A program made the position numbers and the translations under genes. Below are positions 33,960 to 42,556 of a stretch of 64,000 nt of DNA, piece after piece. Within the stretch, counting starts at the first letter, position 1, and each line of letters begins with the position of its first letter. A model generated the notes under the pieces. That model ran no database searches. It saw only the letters and a list, made by a program, of their open reading frames with translations, and was not told the origin of the DNA. This DNA is from Isoptericola sp. AK164. GTDB taxonomy: Bacteria > Actinomycetota > Actinomycetes > Actinomycetales > Cellulomonadaceae. The stretch covers positions 1,178,001 to 1,242,000 of the forward strand of contig NZ_CP119106.1 in assembly GCF_029643425.1 (NCBI RefSeq), given 5' to 3'.

Positions 33960-34517
33960 GTGACCGGGCCGGCCACGGCACCGACTATCGCCGCGGCACA
34001 CACCCCACAGCCGCTGCAGGCCGCGGCTGCGGCGCCCCAGGACGAGGTCGCCGAGCGTGACCGCGTGATCCTCGAGCTGGCTCGTGAGGGTGGCTCGGAA
34101 CGGCAGATCGCCGCGCAGACCCCGTGGTCGCGATCCACGGTCAACCGCGTGCTCAAGCGCCACGGTGTGCGCGCCGGCCAGCGCGCGACGACGTTCGACC
34201 TTGCGCCGGCGGGCGCGGACGGAGCCGCGCGGAATCAAGGGCACGGATCGTTCCTGCCGCTTCATCATTGCCGCCGCGACCGGCGCGCAAGCGGGCCACG
34301 GCCCGCCGCCTGGGACACAACTTCCCGGCCACGTCGCTGCGCTCCTTATTTCGACCGAGAACTTCTTCCCCTGTCGCCCTGCGGGTTGACGCGCCGGCCG
34401 CTGCTGACGGCACTGGCTCCGCTATCAGGAACGATCCCCACCACTGAACGCAGGAGGGCGACATGGTCACCGTCACCGTCTACAGCACTGGTCCGTCGTG
34501 CATCCGATGCCGCATGA
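33960..34517 (+). pseudogene. Truncated helix-turn-helix protein remnant
   Basis: The frame is open from inside the repeat array onward. A convincing helix-turn-helix appears at about 34050-34170 (ERDRVILELAREGGSERQ, then SRSTVNRVLKRHGVRAG), of the resolvase or IS-like recombinase C-terminal type. There is no good start: the GTG at 33960 is only the first available. The sequence beyond GVRAGQ loses protein character and runs past the start of the next gene, so the 3' end is probably degraded too. Likely the tail of a mobile-element regulator or replication protein cut at the island edge. Confidence 0.4.
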
Positions 34518-34714
34518 CGATCGACAAGCTGCAGGACAAGGGAGTCACGCCGGTCGTGGTCCAGCTGGCCGAGAACCCGGCCGCGCACGAGTACGTGACC
34601 GAAGAGCTCGGCTACAGCGAGGCCCCCGTGGTCGTCGTCGAGGACGGCACCGGACAGGACCACTGGAGCGGGTTTCGACCCGACCAGATCGCTCGCGTGG
34701 CCCGGGCGGCCTGA
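34463..34714 (+). CDS. NrdH-type glutaredoxin-like protein
   Basis: Protein of 83 aa with a thioredoxin fold. The redox motif CIRC is near residue 13, followed by RMTIDKLQDKG. The C-terminal AAHEYVTEELGYSEAPVVVV and WSGFRPDQI match NrdH redoxins, which reduce ribonucleotide reductase. NrdH usually has CxxC as CVQC; CIRC is a variant. GCAGGAGG precedes the ATG. It lies just before the primase gene, an arrangement seen in actinobacterial conjugative elements. Confidence 0.85.
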   Translation: MVTVTVYSTGPSCIRCRMTIDKLQDKGVTPVVVQLAENPAAHEYVTEELGYSEAPVVVVEDGTGQDHWSGFRPDQIARVARAA

Positions 34715-34743
34715 CCGTAGGCGCAGCAGAGAGGGTAGAGACC

Positions 34744-35763
34744 ATGACCACCACGGCACGGGTCCTGGCCGCGAACGCCGCGGCCTGGGACTACTGGCGC
34801 TGGCACGCCGGCCAGGCCGACGCCTGGGTGAGCGACTACCTCGCCGCCCGCGGGTTGCGCGGCACGGTCGCCGGCCAGGCCCCGGCCGGGTGGGCGCGGC
34901 TGGTGCCCACGCTGACCAAGCGAGGCTTCACCGAGGCTGAGCTGCTCGACGCCGGCCTGGCCGTGCGCGCCGGCAACGGCTCGGTGGGCGATGCCTTCCG
35001 GGACCGGATCATGCTGCCCATCTGCGATGACGCAGGGCAGATCATCGGATTCACCGCACGTGGCAACTCGGCCAGCGACGATGCAAACGAGCCGCCGGCG
35101 GAGTACCTGAACACCACCAGCACGGCCGTCTACGACAAGAGCCGGGCGCTGTACGGGCTGGACGCCAAGACCACACAGCGACTACGCCGCGGCGCAACAC
35201 CGGTACTGGTCGAGGGCGCCCTCGACGCCGAGGCCGTGCGCCGCACCGGCGCCGACCTCGTGCCCCTGGCCGCGTGTGGCACCGCCATCACCACCGGCCA
35301 CCTCGAGGCGCTGCGAGCCATCGACCCCGACAGCGTGGGCCGGCTGATCCTGGCCACCGACGCCGACACCGCGGGCCAGCGGGCCACCTGCCGCCTGGTC
35401 GGGCTGCTCACGCCCGACGAGGTCGCCACCGTGCGCGTCGCCGAGCTCGAGCCCGACACCGACCCGGCCGACCTGATCCAGCAGGGCCGGCGCACCGACC
35501 TGCGGGCCGCACTGGTCCACCAAGCCCGAACCCTGGCCGAGGTCGCCATCGACGCCACCCTGGCCAGCTACGACCTGACCAGCATCGAGGGCAGCGCCGC
35601 CCTGCGGCATGTCACCGCCGCCGTCGCGAGCCAGAACCCGGCCACCCTGGCCCATGCGACGACCCACCTGACCCACCGCCTGGCCCCCGTGCTGGACCAC
35701 GACATCGTCGCCGGCGAGATGGTCGACGCCATCACCACTTCGAGCAGCGGGGACGGTAAGTGA
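34744..35763 (+). CDS. Toprim-domain DNA primase of mobile-element type
   Basis: Protein of 339 aa. The N-terminal half resembles the DnaG catalytic core (DAFRDRIMLPICDDAGQIIGF, followed by YLNTTSTAVYDKSRALYG). The Toprim region has VLVEGALDAEAV and the LILATDADTAGQRA metal-binding DxD. The CHC2 zinc finger of DnaG is absent, as in element-encoded primases. It would prime replication or transfer DNA synthesis for the element. The ATG at 34744 follows AGAGAGGGTAG; the stop overlaps the GTG of the next short frame (GTGA). Confidence 0.85.
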   Translation: MTTTARVLAANAAAWDYWRWHAGQADAWVSDYLAARGLRGTVAGQAPAGWARLVPTLTKRGFTEAELLDAGLAVRAGNGSVGDAFRDRIMLPICDDAGQIIGFTARGNSASDDANEPPAEYLNTTSTAVYDKSRALYGLDAKTTQRLRRGATPVLVEGALDAEAVRRTGADLVPLAACGTAITTGHLEALRAIDPDSVGRLILATDADTAGQRATCRLVGLLTPDEVATVRVAELEPDTDPADLIQQGRRTDLRAALVHQARTLAEVAIDATLASYDLTSIEGSAALRHVTAAVASQNPATLAHATTHLTHRLAPVLDHDIVAGEMVDAITTSSSGDGK

Positions 35764-35987
35764 TCCGAACGAGTCTGCAGCACCACTGGTCCAGGTTCGC
35801 CGAGCCGGTGGCGGCCCAGCTGCGGATCGACCGCACCGGGCTCACTCCGGTGCCACGGCGCTGGAGCGAGCCTTCAACGAGGAATCCGACGATCACGCTG
35901 GTGAGAACACCTCTCAGATGGCCTACGCTGGAAAAGCGCCCCTGTCGTCGACTCTCTCAAGGCGCCACAAATCACGCCCAGGCTTAA
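35760..35987 (+). pseudogene. Short coupled ORF, probably truncated element gene
   Basis: Begins on a GTGA overlap with the primase stop, so it was part of that operon. The first 40 codons (IRTSLQHHWSRFAEPVAAQL and onward) look protein-like. After about 35865 coding character switches to another frame and then disappears where lower-GC sequence begins near 35934. Interpretation: the 5' remnant of a gene lost by deletion or insertion. No family recognised. Confidence 0.4.
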
Positions 35988-36324
35988 CTTCGACGCCGAA
36001 CACGTATCCCCGCGAGTCAAGTCCTGCATAGGCCGCTGCTGCGGCGCGCCGCCATCGCTGCCGTCGCAGTCGACAGATTGAAACATCGCAGTACTCCCCG
36101 ACCTCTGTCGGTGGATCCGTAGAGGCCGAACCGAGGGAATGAATCCGTCCGCCTTGATACTCAAAGAGGCCGAGGACTAGTTCGCCGCGGGCCAGGCAGA
36201 CTGCGGCGAACAGACTACCATTGCGCGCCGCGAGGCCAGGAGAATCTACAGCTTGGCGACCGGCCAGCAAATGCATGAATGCAGCGCTGTTCGAATCTCG
36301 CGCCTCCGGCTCTGTGGAACTCAT
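35923..36324 (-). CDS. Hypothetical protein in low-GC part of island
   Basis: Protein of 133 aa if started at the ATG at 36324. That start overlaps the stop of the upstream truncated gene (ATGA), which decides it over a GTG at 36354. The sequence shows no membrane helices or named domain; the middle is LFAAVCLARGELVLGLFEYQ and an Arg-rich stretch follows. TACACT, 6 nt before the ATG, could also serve as a -10 box for a leaderless message. GC content and codon use differ from the chromosome, suggesting recent acquisition. Confidence 0.55.
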   Translation of the reverse strand: MSSTEPEARDSNSAAFMHLLAGRQAVDSPGLAARNGSLFAAVCLARGELVLGLFEYQGGRIHSLGSASTDPPTEVGEYCDVSICRLRRQRWRRAAAAAYAGLDSRGYVFGVEVKPGRDLWRLERVDDRGAFPA

Positions 36325-36690
36325 GGTTCTAGTGTAGCGCTCCACGTGGCCCACCTGTCATTCACCGCGCCCGCATCAGTTTCTAGCCATGTCATCTGCA
36401 GCATCATCCGATCGCTCGAAACGAATTGATGCGGCAATGTTAGCCGGACCCCATTCCGTGAGTCGACCGCATCGATCGCGCAACTGTCGACAAATGCGCC
36501 GCATTCGAAGGTTGTAGGATTCCCGACAGGGATCCCCTTGGAATCAATGTCGTCGAAAGAATTTATCGTCACGTGCGCTGGAGGATTGTCGCTGGTGACC
36601 TCAAGAGACACTCCGCCGGTCGTCTCTGTCAAGACTTGGCTGTCTTCCCAGTTCACGCTCTCCGGGATTTCGTCCGGCTCGCCACTGTTG
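36321..36690 (-). pseudogene. 3' fragment of a hypothetical protein, cut by IS21 remnant
   Basis: About 120 C-terminal residues read as a normal acidic, beta-rich protein (SVNWEDSQVLTETTGGVSL, DIDSKGIPVGNPTTFECGAF) with a cysteine pair. Upstream of about 36690 the same frame enters the antisense of the istA remnant, so the 5' end is gone. The stop overlaps the next ATG (ATGA), so both belonged to one operon. No family recognised. Confidence 0.6.
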
Positions 36691-36882
36691 TCCCTGCTGG
36701 CCGCGATGCGCACCGCCCTGGCCAGCAACGTCCTGGACCCCGCCTCGATCATCATCGACGCCCGCCGCGCCGCTGAACCCCAGGTCGCCACCGTCACCAA
36801 GATCGATGCCCTGGCCCGCTACGACCGCCCCGCGCCCACCTTGGACAGCTACGACGCCCTGCTGGCCGGGAACGACCGATGA
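36691..36882 (+). mobile_element. istA 3' remnant (IS21 family)
   Basis: The last about 60 codons of an IS21-type transposase: LAAMRTALASNVLDPASII, RRAAEPQVATV, then RYDRPAPTLDSYDALLAG, the common IstA tail. The left junction near 36690 is approximate, set where the minus-strand gene fragment loses its frame. The stop overlaps the istB start (ATGA). Confidence 0.7.
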
Positions 36883-37647
36883 CCGGCAACGACGCCGCTC
36901 TGGCCGCGATCAACGTCGCCACCCGCAACCTCTACCTGGCCACCGTGCGCACCGAAGCGCAGCCCCTCGCAGACGCCGCCCTGCGCGAACAACAGTCCCA
37001 CCTGGCCTACCTCGCCGACGTCCTTGCCGCCGAGGTCGACGCCCGAGCCGAACGCCGCCGGCAACGACGGATCAAGGAAGCCAAGTTCCCCCGCACCAAA
37101 CGGCTCGCCGACTTCGACACCAGCTGCTCACCCATCGACGGCGCGACCCTGGCCGCCCTGGCCACCGGCACCTACCTCGAGGCCGGCCAGCCCGTCGTCC
37201 TGCTCGGCGACTCCGGAACCGGCAAGACCCACCTGCTCATCGCACTCGGCATCGCGGCCTGCCAGACGGGCAAAGCCGTGCGTTACCTGCGCGAACCTCA
37301 TCAACGAACTCGTCGAAGCCGCCGACGACCGCCAACTCGCCCGCACCGTGGCCCGCTACGGCCGCCTCGACCTCCTCCTGCTCGACGAGCTCGGCTACGT
37401 CCACGCCGACCCCCGCGGCGCCGAACTGCTCTTCCAGATCATGACCGAACGCGAAGAGAAAGCCTCCATCGACATCGCGACCAACCTGCCCTTCAGCGAA
37501 TGGGGCACCGTCTTCCCCGACCCCCGCCTCGTGGCCGCGATCGTCGACCGCATCACCTTCAACGCCCACATCCTGCAAACCGGCACCGAGTCCTACCGGC
37601 TCCGCACCTCCCAACACCGCCCCACCAGCCGGGGCCAAGATTCATGA
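36879..37647 (+). pseudogene. istB (IS21 helper ATPase), frameshifted
   Basis: The first part (to about 37290) reads in one frame: Walker A GDSGTGKTHLLIALG and GKAVRYL. The second part continues in another frame: NLINELVEAADDRQLAR, Walker B LLLLDELGYVHADPRG, then TNLPFSEWGTVFPDPRLVAA and DRITFNAHIL. The two halves join at about 37280-37300, where a single-base change breaks the gene. IstB assists IstA in target selection, so the copy is dead. GGGGCCA repeats near 37630 and 37655 may belong to the IS end. Confidence 0.85.
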
Positions 37648-37671
37648 CGACAAGTGGGGCCAGAACACTTG

Positions 37672-38050
37672 ACTACACGCACCTGGGAGCGGTTCACGCC
37701 GTTCCTGGCGTTCCCGCCGATGCTGCGCCGGGTCATCTACACCACGAACTCGATCGAGTCGCTGAACGACCAGCTACGCAAGATCATCAAGAACCGCGGC
37801 CACTTCCCGAACGACGACGCGGTCCGCAAGCTGTTGTGGCTGGCGATCTGCACCATCGAGGACAAGCGCGCCCGCGCCCGGGCCAAGGAACGCGGCCTGC
37901 CAGCCGGCAAGCGCAAGGCCTCCGGCAGGCTCGTCGAGGGCCAGGTCACCACGAACTGGAAGCAGGCCCTGGCCCAACTCGCGCTCGCCTACCCCGAGCG
38001 CATCGACCCCTACCTCTGAACTGCGCACTTACACAGAGAAGTTGACAAGC
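37672..38050 (+). mobile_element. IS256-family transposase 3' remnant
   Basis: Frame 37672-38019 encodes the C-terminal about 115 residues of a Mutator-like (IS256) transposase: RRVIYTTNSIESLNDQLRK, NRGHFPNDDAVRKLLWLA, NWKQALAQLALAYPERIDPY. The N-terminal two thirds, with the catalytic aspartates, are missing at the IS21 junction. The IS end, with ACTTACACAGAG and GTTGACAAG, runs to about 38050 and directly enters the next gene. Confidence 0.85.
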
Positions 38051-38052
38051 CC

Positions 38053-38991
38053 TTGGCAGGCGACCTGCAGCGCGAGTTCCCTGACCAGCGGGGCTGGTCA
38101 CGGTCGAACCTGCTGTACATGCGGCGGGCCGCGGAGACCTGGCCCACGGAGGAGGAGTTCGTCCAACAACCCGTTGGACGATTGCCGTGGGGGCACGTGA
38201 CGGTGCTGCTCGACCGGCTCAAGACCCGTGAAGAGCGCGACTGGTACGCCGAGAGGGCGGTCGAGGACGGCTGGTCGCGCGCGCTACTCGAGCACCAGAT
38301 CAAGGCGGACCTGCGCGGCGCCATCGGCGCAGCGCCGACGAACTTCACCGACGCCCTGGAAGCCCCGGACTCCGAGCTGGCGCAGCAGCTGGTCAGGGAC
38401 CCCTACGTCTTCGAGCACCTGGCGATGGTCGAACGCGTCGCCGAGCGCGATGTCGAGCAGGCACTGATGGACCGGCTGCAAGACACGATGCTCGAACTGG
38501 GTCGCGGCATGGCATTCGTCGGCCGCCAGGTGCGCCTGAGCGTGCCCGACGACGCCAGCGACCGCGTCGACGAATTCTACGTCGACCTGCTGTTCTTCCA
38601 CGTCGAGCAACTGCGCTACGTCGTGGTCGAACTCAAGATCGGGCCTTTCGAGCCCGCCCACGTCGGCCAACTGGGCACCTACATCGCGATCGTCGACGAC
38701 CAGATCCGTCGACCCGAGATCCACGCACCCACGATCGGGATCCTGCTGTGCACCGGCAAGTCGGGCCCGACGGTGCGGTACGCGTTGGCCAGTACCAGCG
38801 CGCCCGTCGCCGTCGCGGACTACCAAGGCCTGCCGGCAGACGCCCGCGGCGTGCTGCCCAGCGCGGCCGAGCTCGAGGCCGTCATCGAAGACGAACTCGA
38901 CCACCGCCGTGACGATCCGGCCTCCATCGCTAGCCCTCACCCGACCTTGGGGTCTGGTGCCCGAGACGCACAAGAGCGGGCCCGCACCTAA
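38053..38991 (+). pseudogene. DUF1016 (YhcG-like) PD-(D/E)XK nuclease, 5'-truncated by IS256
   Basis: 312 codons remain from the only available start, a TTG at 38053. The frame begins at LAGDLQREFPDQRGWSRSN, which in complete YhcG proteins follows about 50 N-terminal residues. The DUF1016 N-domain (to about residue 110) and the nuclease domain (FYVDLLFFHVEQLRYVVVEL, IGFPEP-like PFEPAHVGQLGTYI) are otherwise intact. YhcG-type proteins are associated with restriction/defence islands. The IS end lies immediately upstream, so expression would need a promoter in the IS. Confidence 0.8.
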
Positions 38992-39010
38992 GGAAGGTGC
39001 GGGCCCGCTC
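38974..39010. terminator. Strong terminator overlapping the DUF1016 stop codon
   Basis: A 16-bp perfect stem (38974-38989 with 38995-39010) and a 5-nt loop. The TAA stop of the DUF1016 gene (38989-38991) sits at the stem-loop junction, so the last codons form one arm of the hairpin. Confidence 0.85.
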
Positions 39011-39148
39011 CGTCTCTCAGCCGGACGTGGTGGTCGTTGTGCCCCAGTAGTTCGACCGCTAGCGGGGTACAACAGCCGCCGTCCGAGAGCGGCCCTCGTC
39101 CACGAGGCCCCCGACTCGTCAGTGGCTGGTCGGTAGTTCGGACAGTTG

Positions 39149-39352
39149 CTACGACCGCTCAGTTCGCGCCCGGCGAAGGAAGATTATGGGTCCAACCACC
39201 GGTGCGAAGACGGCCAGCGTAAGCCATCCCAACCCATCTCTGCCCCCTCGGGCGATCCAGGTGGCGATCGCGCAGACCATCAGAACTAGTGCGGAGAAGA
39301 TGGCCGCCACGGCGAGAGTCCAGAGGGCGTCATACTCTGCCGAAATGAACAT
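39149..39352 (-). CDS. Small membrane protein, PLDc_N-like
   Basis: Protein of 67 aa with two membrane helices (about 10-32 and 42-60). The ending LAVFAPVVGPIIFLRRAR resembles the phospholipase-D N-terminal (PLDc_N) membrane hairpin common in short actinobacterial proteins. CCGGAGGATAG precedes the ATG, a strong ribosome binding site. The region is lower in GC than the chromosome. Confidence 0.65.
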   Translation of the reverse strand: MFISAEYDALWTLAVAAIFSALVLMVCAIATWIARGGRDGLGWLTLAVFAPVVGPIIFLRRARTERS

Positions 39353-39385
39353 CTATCCTCCGGATTCTCGAATCAATGGTGAGAG

Positions 39386-40147
39386 TTAGAAATCAGCCGT
39401 GTGGCTGAACCTGTCATTCCCCACCTCAATGACAAGCGTGTACGAGCGCCCCCCACCAGCGCAGAGGATATCTCCATCCATCACCATCGACGCCCGAGCC
39501 GGCGCGCCTGATGTCGACTCGGTCTTGCGGTTGACGCTGAGCGATGCCGAAGCGCACCCCTGGGCGTACCGGTAGCTGCCAGTGTGCGCACGTAGAATCT
39601 TGTCGCGCCCCGAGTGCCAAATCTCGGCGTCGACGGCGAACTTCATCTTCGTCGTGCCCCTGGTCCAATCGACAAAGCAGTCGTCGACGGTGTTGTACGT
39701 CGACCGGTGCACGGTGTACCCGCATCCGAGCCACCGCCTTGGCATGATGCCATCCGTCGCCGCCGGCTGCTGAACGGAGAGGACCGCGATGGAGCCATCC
39801 TCGTAGCGCTTGACGGTCTCCGATTTACCGAGGGCGTCGTTGGTCTCGACGGAGACTGGCGCCGCGGTGGGATCGTTGGCATCCCATGCCACGCCGCGAT
39901 CAAGCTTCTCGAACAACTCATCTTGGGTCGCGGTCGGTACCGAGTAGCGGTCCATGATGTCCCGGAAGTACTGCTCATCATCGACCTCGGGGCGATCAAT
40001 CACCGCTGACGCTGGCGCGGCCTGCTGTTAAGTGTCTGGTGTGTCTGTGCCAGGAGCAGCACTTGCAGGACCCACTAGGGCCAGCGCGGCAACCGCCGCA
40101 ACTAGGGTAACGCTGGAAGCCACTTTGCTTCTCAAGATGGTAATCAA
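39386..40147 (-). pseudogene. Secreted hypothetical protein split by a stop codon after its signal peptide
   Basis: The mature part (GTG at 40003 to 39386, 205 codons) has no named domain but contains two cysteine pairs and a beta-rich C-terminus. Immediately upstream in the same frame, 40147 to 40031 encodes a clear signal peptide: basic start, VTLVAAVAALALVGPASA, then APGTDTPDT. A TAA at 40028-40030 interrupts, followed by QQAAPASAVIDRPEVDDE. A single CAA-to-TAA change would explain it. A good promoter lies upstream. Without readthrough or internal initiation, no exported product is made. Confidence 0.7.
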
Positions 40148-40186
40148 ATCCTCTCGTTCGTGACGATTGTCGCTCGTAGCAACGAA

Positions 40187-40217
40187 ACCGTACCTCAGTT
40201 TCCGAGGCCGCTGTCAA
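40187..40217 (-). promoter_or_regulatory. Sigma-70-like promoter of the broken secreted-protein gene
   Basis: TTGACA (40217-40212) and TACGGT (40192-40187) with a 19-bp spacer. The start of transcription would fall near 40180, about 33 nt before the first possible TTG start, with GAGAGG close to that start. Confidence 0.5.
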
Positions 40218-40319
40218 GGGGGCTCATGGGACTCGGTTGGCGCAAAGCGCGCGATCCGCGACGCGTTCTGATCGTCGACGCTGGGTCCAGCAACACCCCA
40301 TATCCAGGCCAGACGTCCG

Positions 40320-40763
40320 TCACGGTTGGTGCTCACGGACGTCGGGGAACATGCCTGCCGGCGGAGCGATGTAGGGCAACGGTTCGCCGCGCTTGGAGGC
40401 GTTCTCGGTGCCCTCGGTCGCCGTGGCGAACGGACCGTCGGGATCCATCAGGACGGTCATGTGATGGTCGACGTGGTCGCGCCACCACACGCTCATGCCG
40501 GTGGCGGGGTCGAGGCGCAGGTGTTCCCAGGACCGCCAGAGCGCTTCGAGCCGGATCACGGCCTCAGGGTGCTGCCACCAGCGGCCGGCCCAGCACCGGT
40601 GGCGGCCGTCGATGCGGCGCCGGTAGACGTGGCGCAGGTAGTCGCGCACGAACTCGTCGACGGACCCGTAGTACAGCTGCGGGGTCTCGTCGGGCTCACC
40701 AACCTCGTCGCCCGGCTCGACGTCGTCCGGGGTGCCGATGTCGTCTTCGCCCCAGTCGCTCAT
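40320..40763 (-). CDS. DUF4913 domain protein
   Basis: Protein of 147 aa. After an acidic N-terminus, YGSVDEFVRDYLRHVYRR, CWAGRWWQHPEAVIRLEALW and WWRDHVDHHMTVLMDPDG form the DUF4913 domain, found almost only in actinobacterial conjugative elements downstream of the coupling protein gene. Function unknown. The ATG overlaps the TraG-like stop (ATGA). Confidence 0.88.
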   Translation of the reverse strand: MSDWGEDDIGTPDDVEPGDEVGEPDETPQLYYGSVDEFVRDYLRHVYRRRIDGRHRCWAGRWWQHPEAVIRLEALWRSWEHLRLDPATGMSVWWRDHVDHHMTVLMDPDGPFATATEGTENASKRGEPLPYIAPPAGMFPDVREHQP

Positions 40764-42556
40764 GCCGTGGTCCTTTCGAGTTCGCCGGCCTCCACCTCGG
40801 CGACCGAGTCTTCCGCTTCCTGGATCGTGCGTGCGGCCTGCGGGTCGTGGGCGTCGAGGGACGCCTGCACGGCGGCAGCGTGCGGGCCGGTCATCCAGGG
40901 CTTGGTTCGGATCAGGGTGGGTCGTGATCCGGAGGCCAGGACCACGGCGCGACCCTTGGGCAGGGCGGCGAGGTCGGCGACGTCGAGGATGCGTTCACGG
41001 TGCAGCTGCTGGGAGACGGTGCGATGTCCCCGACCGGACGACGTCGAGGACTGCAGGCGGTCGTAGTCGCCGATCATGCGTGACAGGTCCTCGAGGAAGA
41101 CGGTCTCGGAGACGCCGCCGCCGTAGACCTTGACGTTGGAGGCGCTCCACAGCTTCTTCATCCCGGACTCTCCCCATACCTCGACGCCCTGGGACCAGGA
41201 CTGCAAGATCGTCATGAGCACGATCCCGCGCGAGCCGTAGTGGGAGTACAGGTTGGGCAGCTCGCGCCACCGGCACACGTTCGCGGCTTCGTCCAGGACG
41301 CCGAGCAGCGGCGTGGCCAGCCGGCCGCCGGCGGAGGCGGCAGCGAGCTCTTCAGCGGCTTCGACGACGGCGACGGTCAGGGCGGTGACCAGGGGTCCGG
41401 CGGTGCCGCGCCCCTCCTTGGACAGCGAGTACAGGGTGCCGCCTTCGGCGCCCACGAAGTCCTCGGGCCGCAGCTGGGGGCGGTCGTCGGCCGGCCCGTT
41501 CGGGGTGACCCAGCGGGCGACCTGCCGGTTCGTCAGGCACGAGGCCATCTGCTGGGCGGTGCCGAACACGCCACCGCGCTGCTTATCCGGGGCCGCCACG
41601 ACGCCGGCGACCTGGTCCGAGGTCAGGGTGAAGCCGTGCTCGCGCAGGATGTCGACGGCCGTCTCGTCGGTGGGGCGGGTCAGCCAGGAGTACACGTCGG
41701 TGATCGGTCGGGAGTCCAGGGCCGCGGCCAGCAGCAGCCCGGCGAGCAGGTCCTGTCCGGCGGGGTCGAAGTAGGCGTCGGTCTTGGCGCCCGGGTCGCG
41801 GGACCCGGAGGCGAAGTGCTCGGCGAGCTTGGCGGCGCGGACCTCGTCGGTGACGTAGGACAGCGGGTTCCACCACCACGTCGGTTCCTCGCGCGCGATC
41901 GCCTGCGGGTCGAAGACCCACACTGGCCCGGCCGCGGCGCGCACGTCGCGGGTGGCGTCGACGACGTCGCGCTTGTTCGACGTCACCAGCACCGACCCTG
42001 GCGCCTCGAGGATCGCCGGTACCGCGCGGGAGGTCGTCTTGCCGGTGCGCGGGCCCCAGATGTCGATGTGCATGTCCTCCCAGGAGCCGAACAGCGGCTG
42101 CCCCGTGCCGACGGTCTGGCCGATCGGGACCCCGGGGGTCTCGCCGGCGCCCAGGCGGCGAGCCTTGGCGGCGGCGCTCTTGCGGCTCAGGTCGGCGACG
42201 TCGCGGCCGCGGCCCATGTAGGCCGCGGCGCGGTCCACCCGGGAGCGGCGACGGCGCATCCGAGTCATCGCGACCGTGGCCACGACGGTCAGGACCAGGA
42301 TCACGGAGGCCACCACACCCAGCACCCACCAGCCGGGAGTGCCCGGCCACGCGAGCTCGCCGTCGAGGATCCCGAAGAACACGTCGAAGGGGTTGGCCGG
42401 GACGGTCTCGCCGGTACCGGCGATGCGATGACCGATCCGCATCGCGAAGTACAGCGATCCGACGACCAGCACGACCAGCACGATGCCGACCCAGAGCAGC
42501 GCCATCTCGCCGGTCAGGCCGCCGGGGTCTCGGCGGCGGTTGTTCGGGGTGCTCAT
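40760..42556 (-). CDS. TraG/VirD4-type conjugal coupling ATPase
   Basis: Protein of 598 aa. Two N-terminal membrane helices (about 17-39 and 72-94) anchor it. A TraG/TraD-like ATPase domain follows: Walker A-like GPRTGKTTSRAVPAI, VLVTSNKRDVV, TWWWNPLSYV, Walker B LLGVLDEAANVCRW, and SRGIVLMTILQSWSQ. It recruits relaxosome DNA to the transfer channel. It is coupled by ATGA overlaps to both neighbours. Appears intact. Confidence 0.9.
   Translation of the reverse strand: MSTPNNRRRDPGGLTGEMALLWVGIVLVVLVVGSLYFAMRIGHRIAGTGETVPANPFDVFFGILDGELAWPGTPGWWVLGVVASVILVLTVVATVAMTRMRRRRSRVDRAAAYMGRGRDVADLSRKSAAAKARRLGAGETPGVPIGQTVGTGQPLFGSWEDMHIDIWGPRTGKTTSRAVPAILEAPGSVLVTSNKRDVVDATRDVRAAAGPVWVFDPQAIAREEPTWWWNPLSYVTDEVRAAKLAEHFASGSRDPGAKTDAYFDPAGQDLLAGLLLAAALDSRPITDVYSWLTRPTDETAVDILREHGFTLTSDQVAGVVAAPDKQRGGVFGTAQQMASCLTNRQVARWVTPNGPADDRPQLRPEDFVGAEGGTLYSLSKEGRGTAGPLVTALTVAVVEAAEELAAASAGGRLATPLLGVLDEAANVCRWRELPNLYSHYGSRGIVLMTILQSWSQGVEVWGESGMKKLWSASNVKVYGGGVSETVFLEDLSRMIGDYDRLQSSTSSGRGHRTVSQQLHRERILDVADLAALPKGRAVVLASGSRPTLIRTKPWMTGPHAAAVQASLDAHDPQAARTIQEAEDSVAEVEAGELERTTA

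Noticed and set aside
33852-34268. Minus-strand frame of 138 codons at the left island edge
   Set aside because: Arg-rich without domain character; the plus strand in the same place encodes a convincing helix-turn-helix.
40148-40319. Protein-coding plus-strand frame across the DUF4913 region (40160-40927)
   Set aside because: It is antisense to DUF4913 and TraG-like genes and Cys/Arg-rich; apart from the minus-strand promoter I see nothing in the intergenic part.
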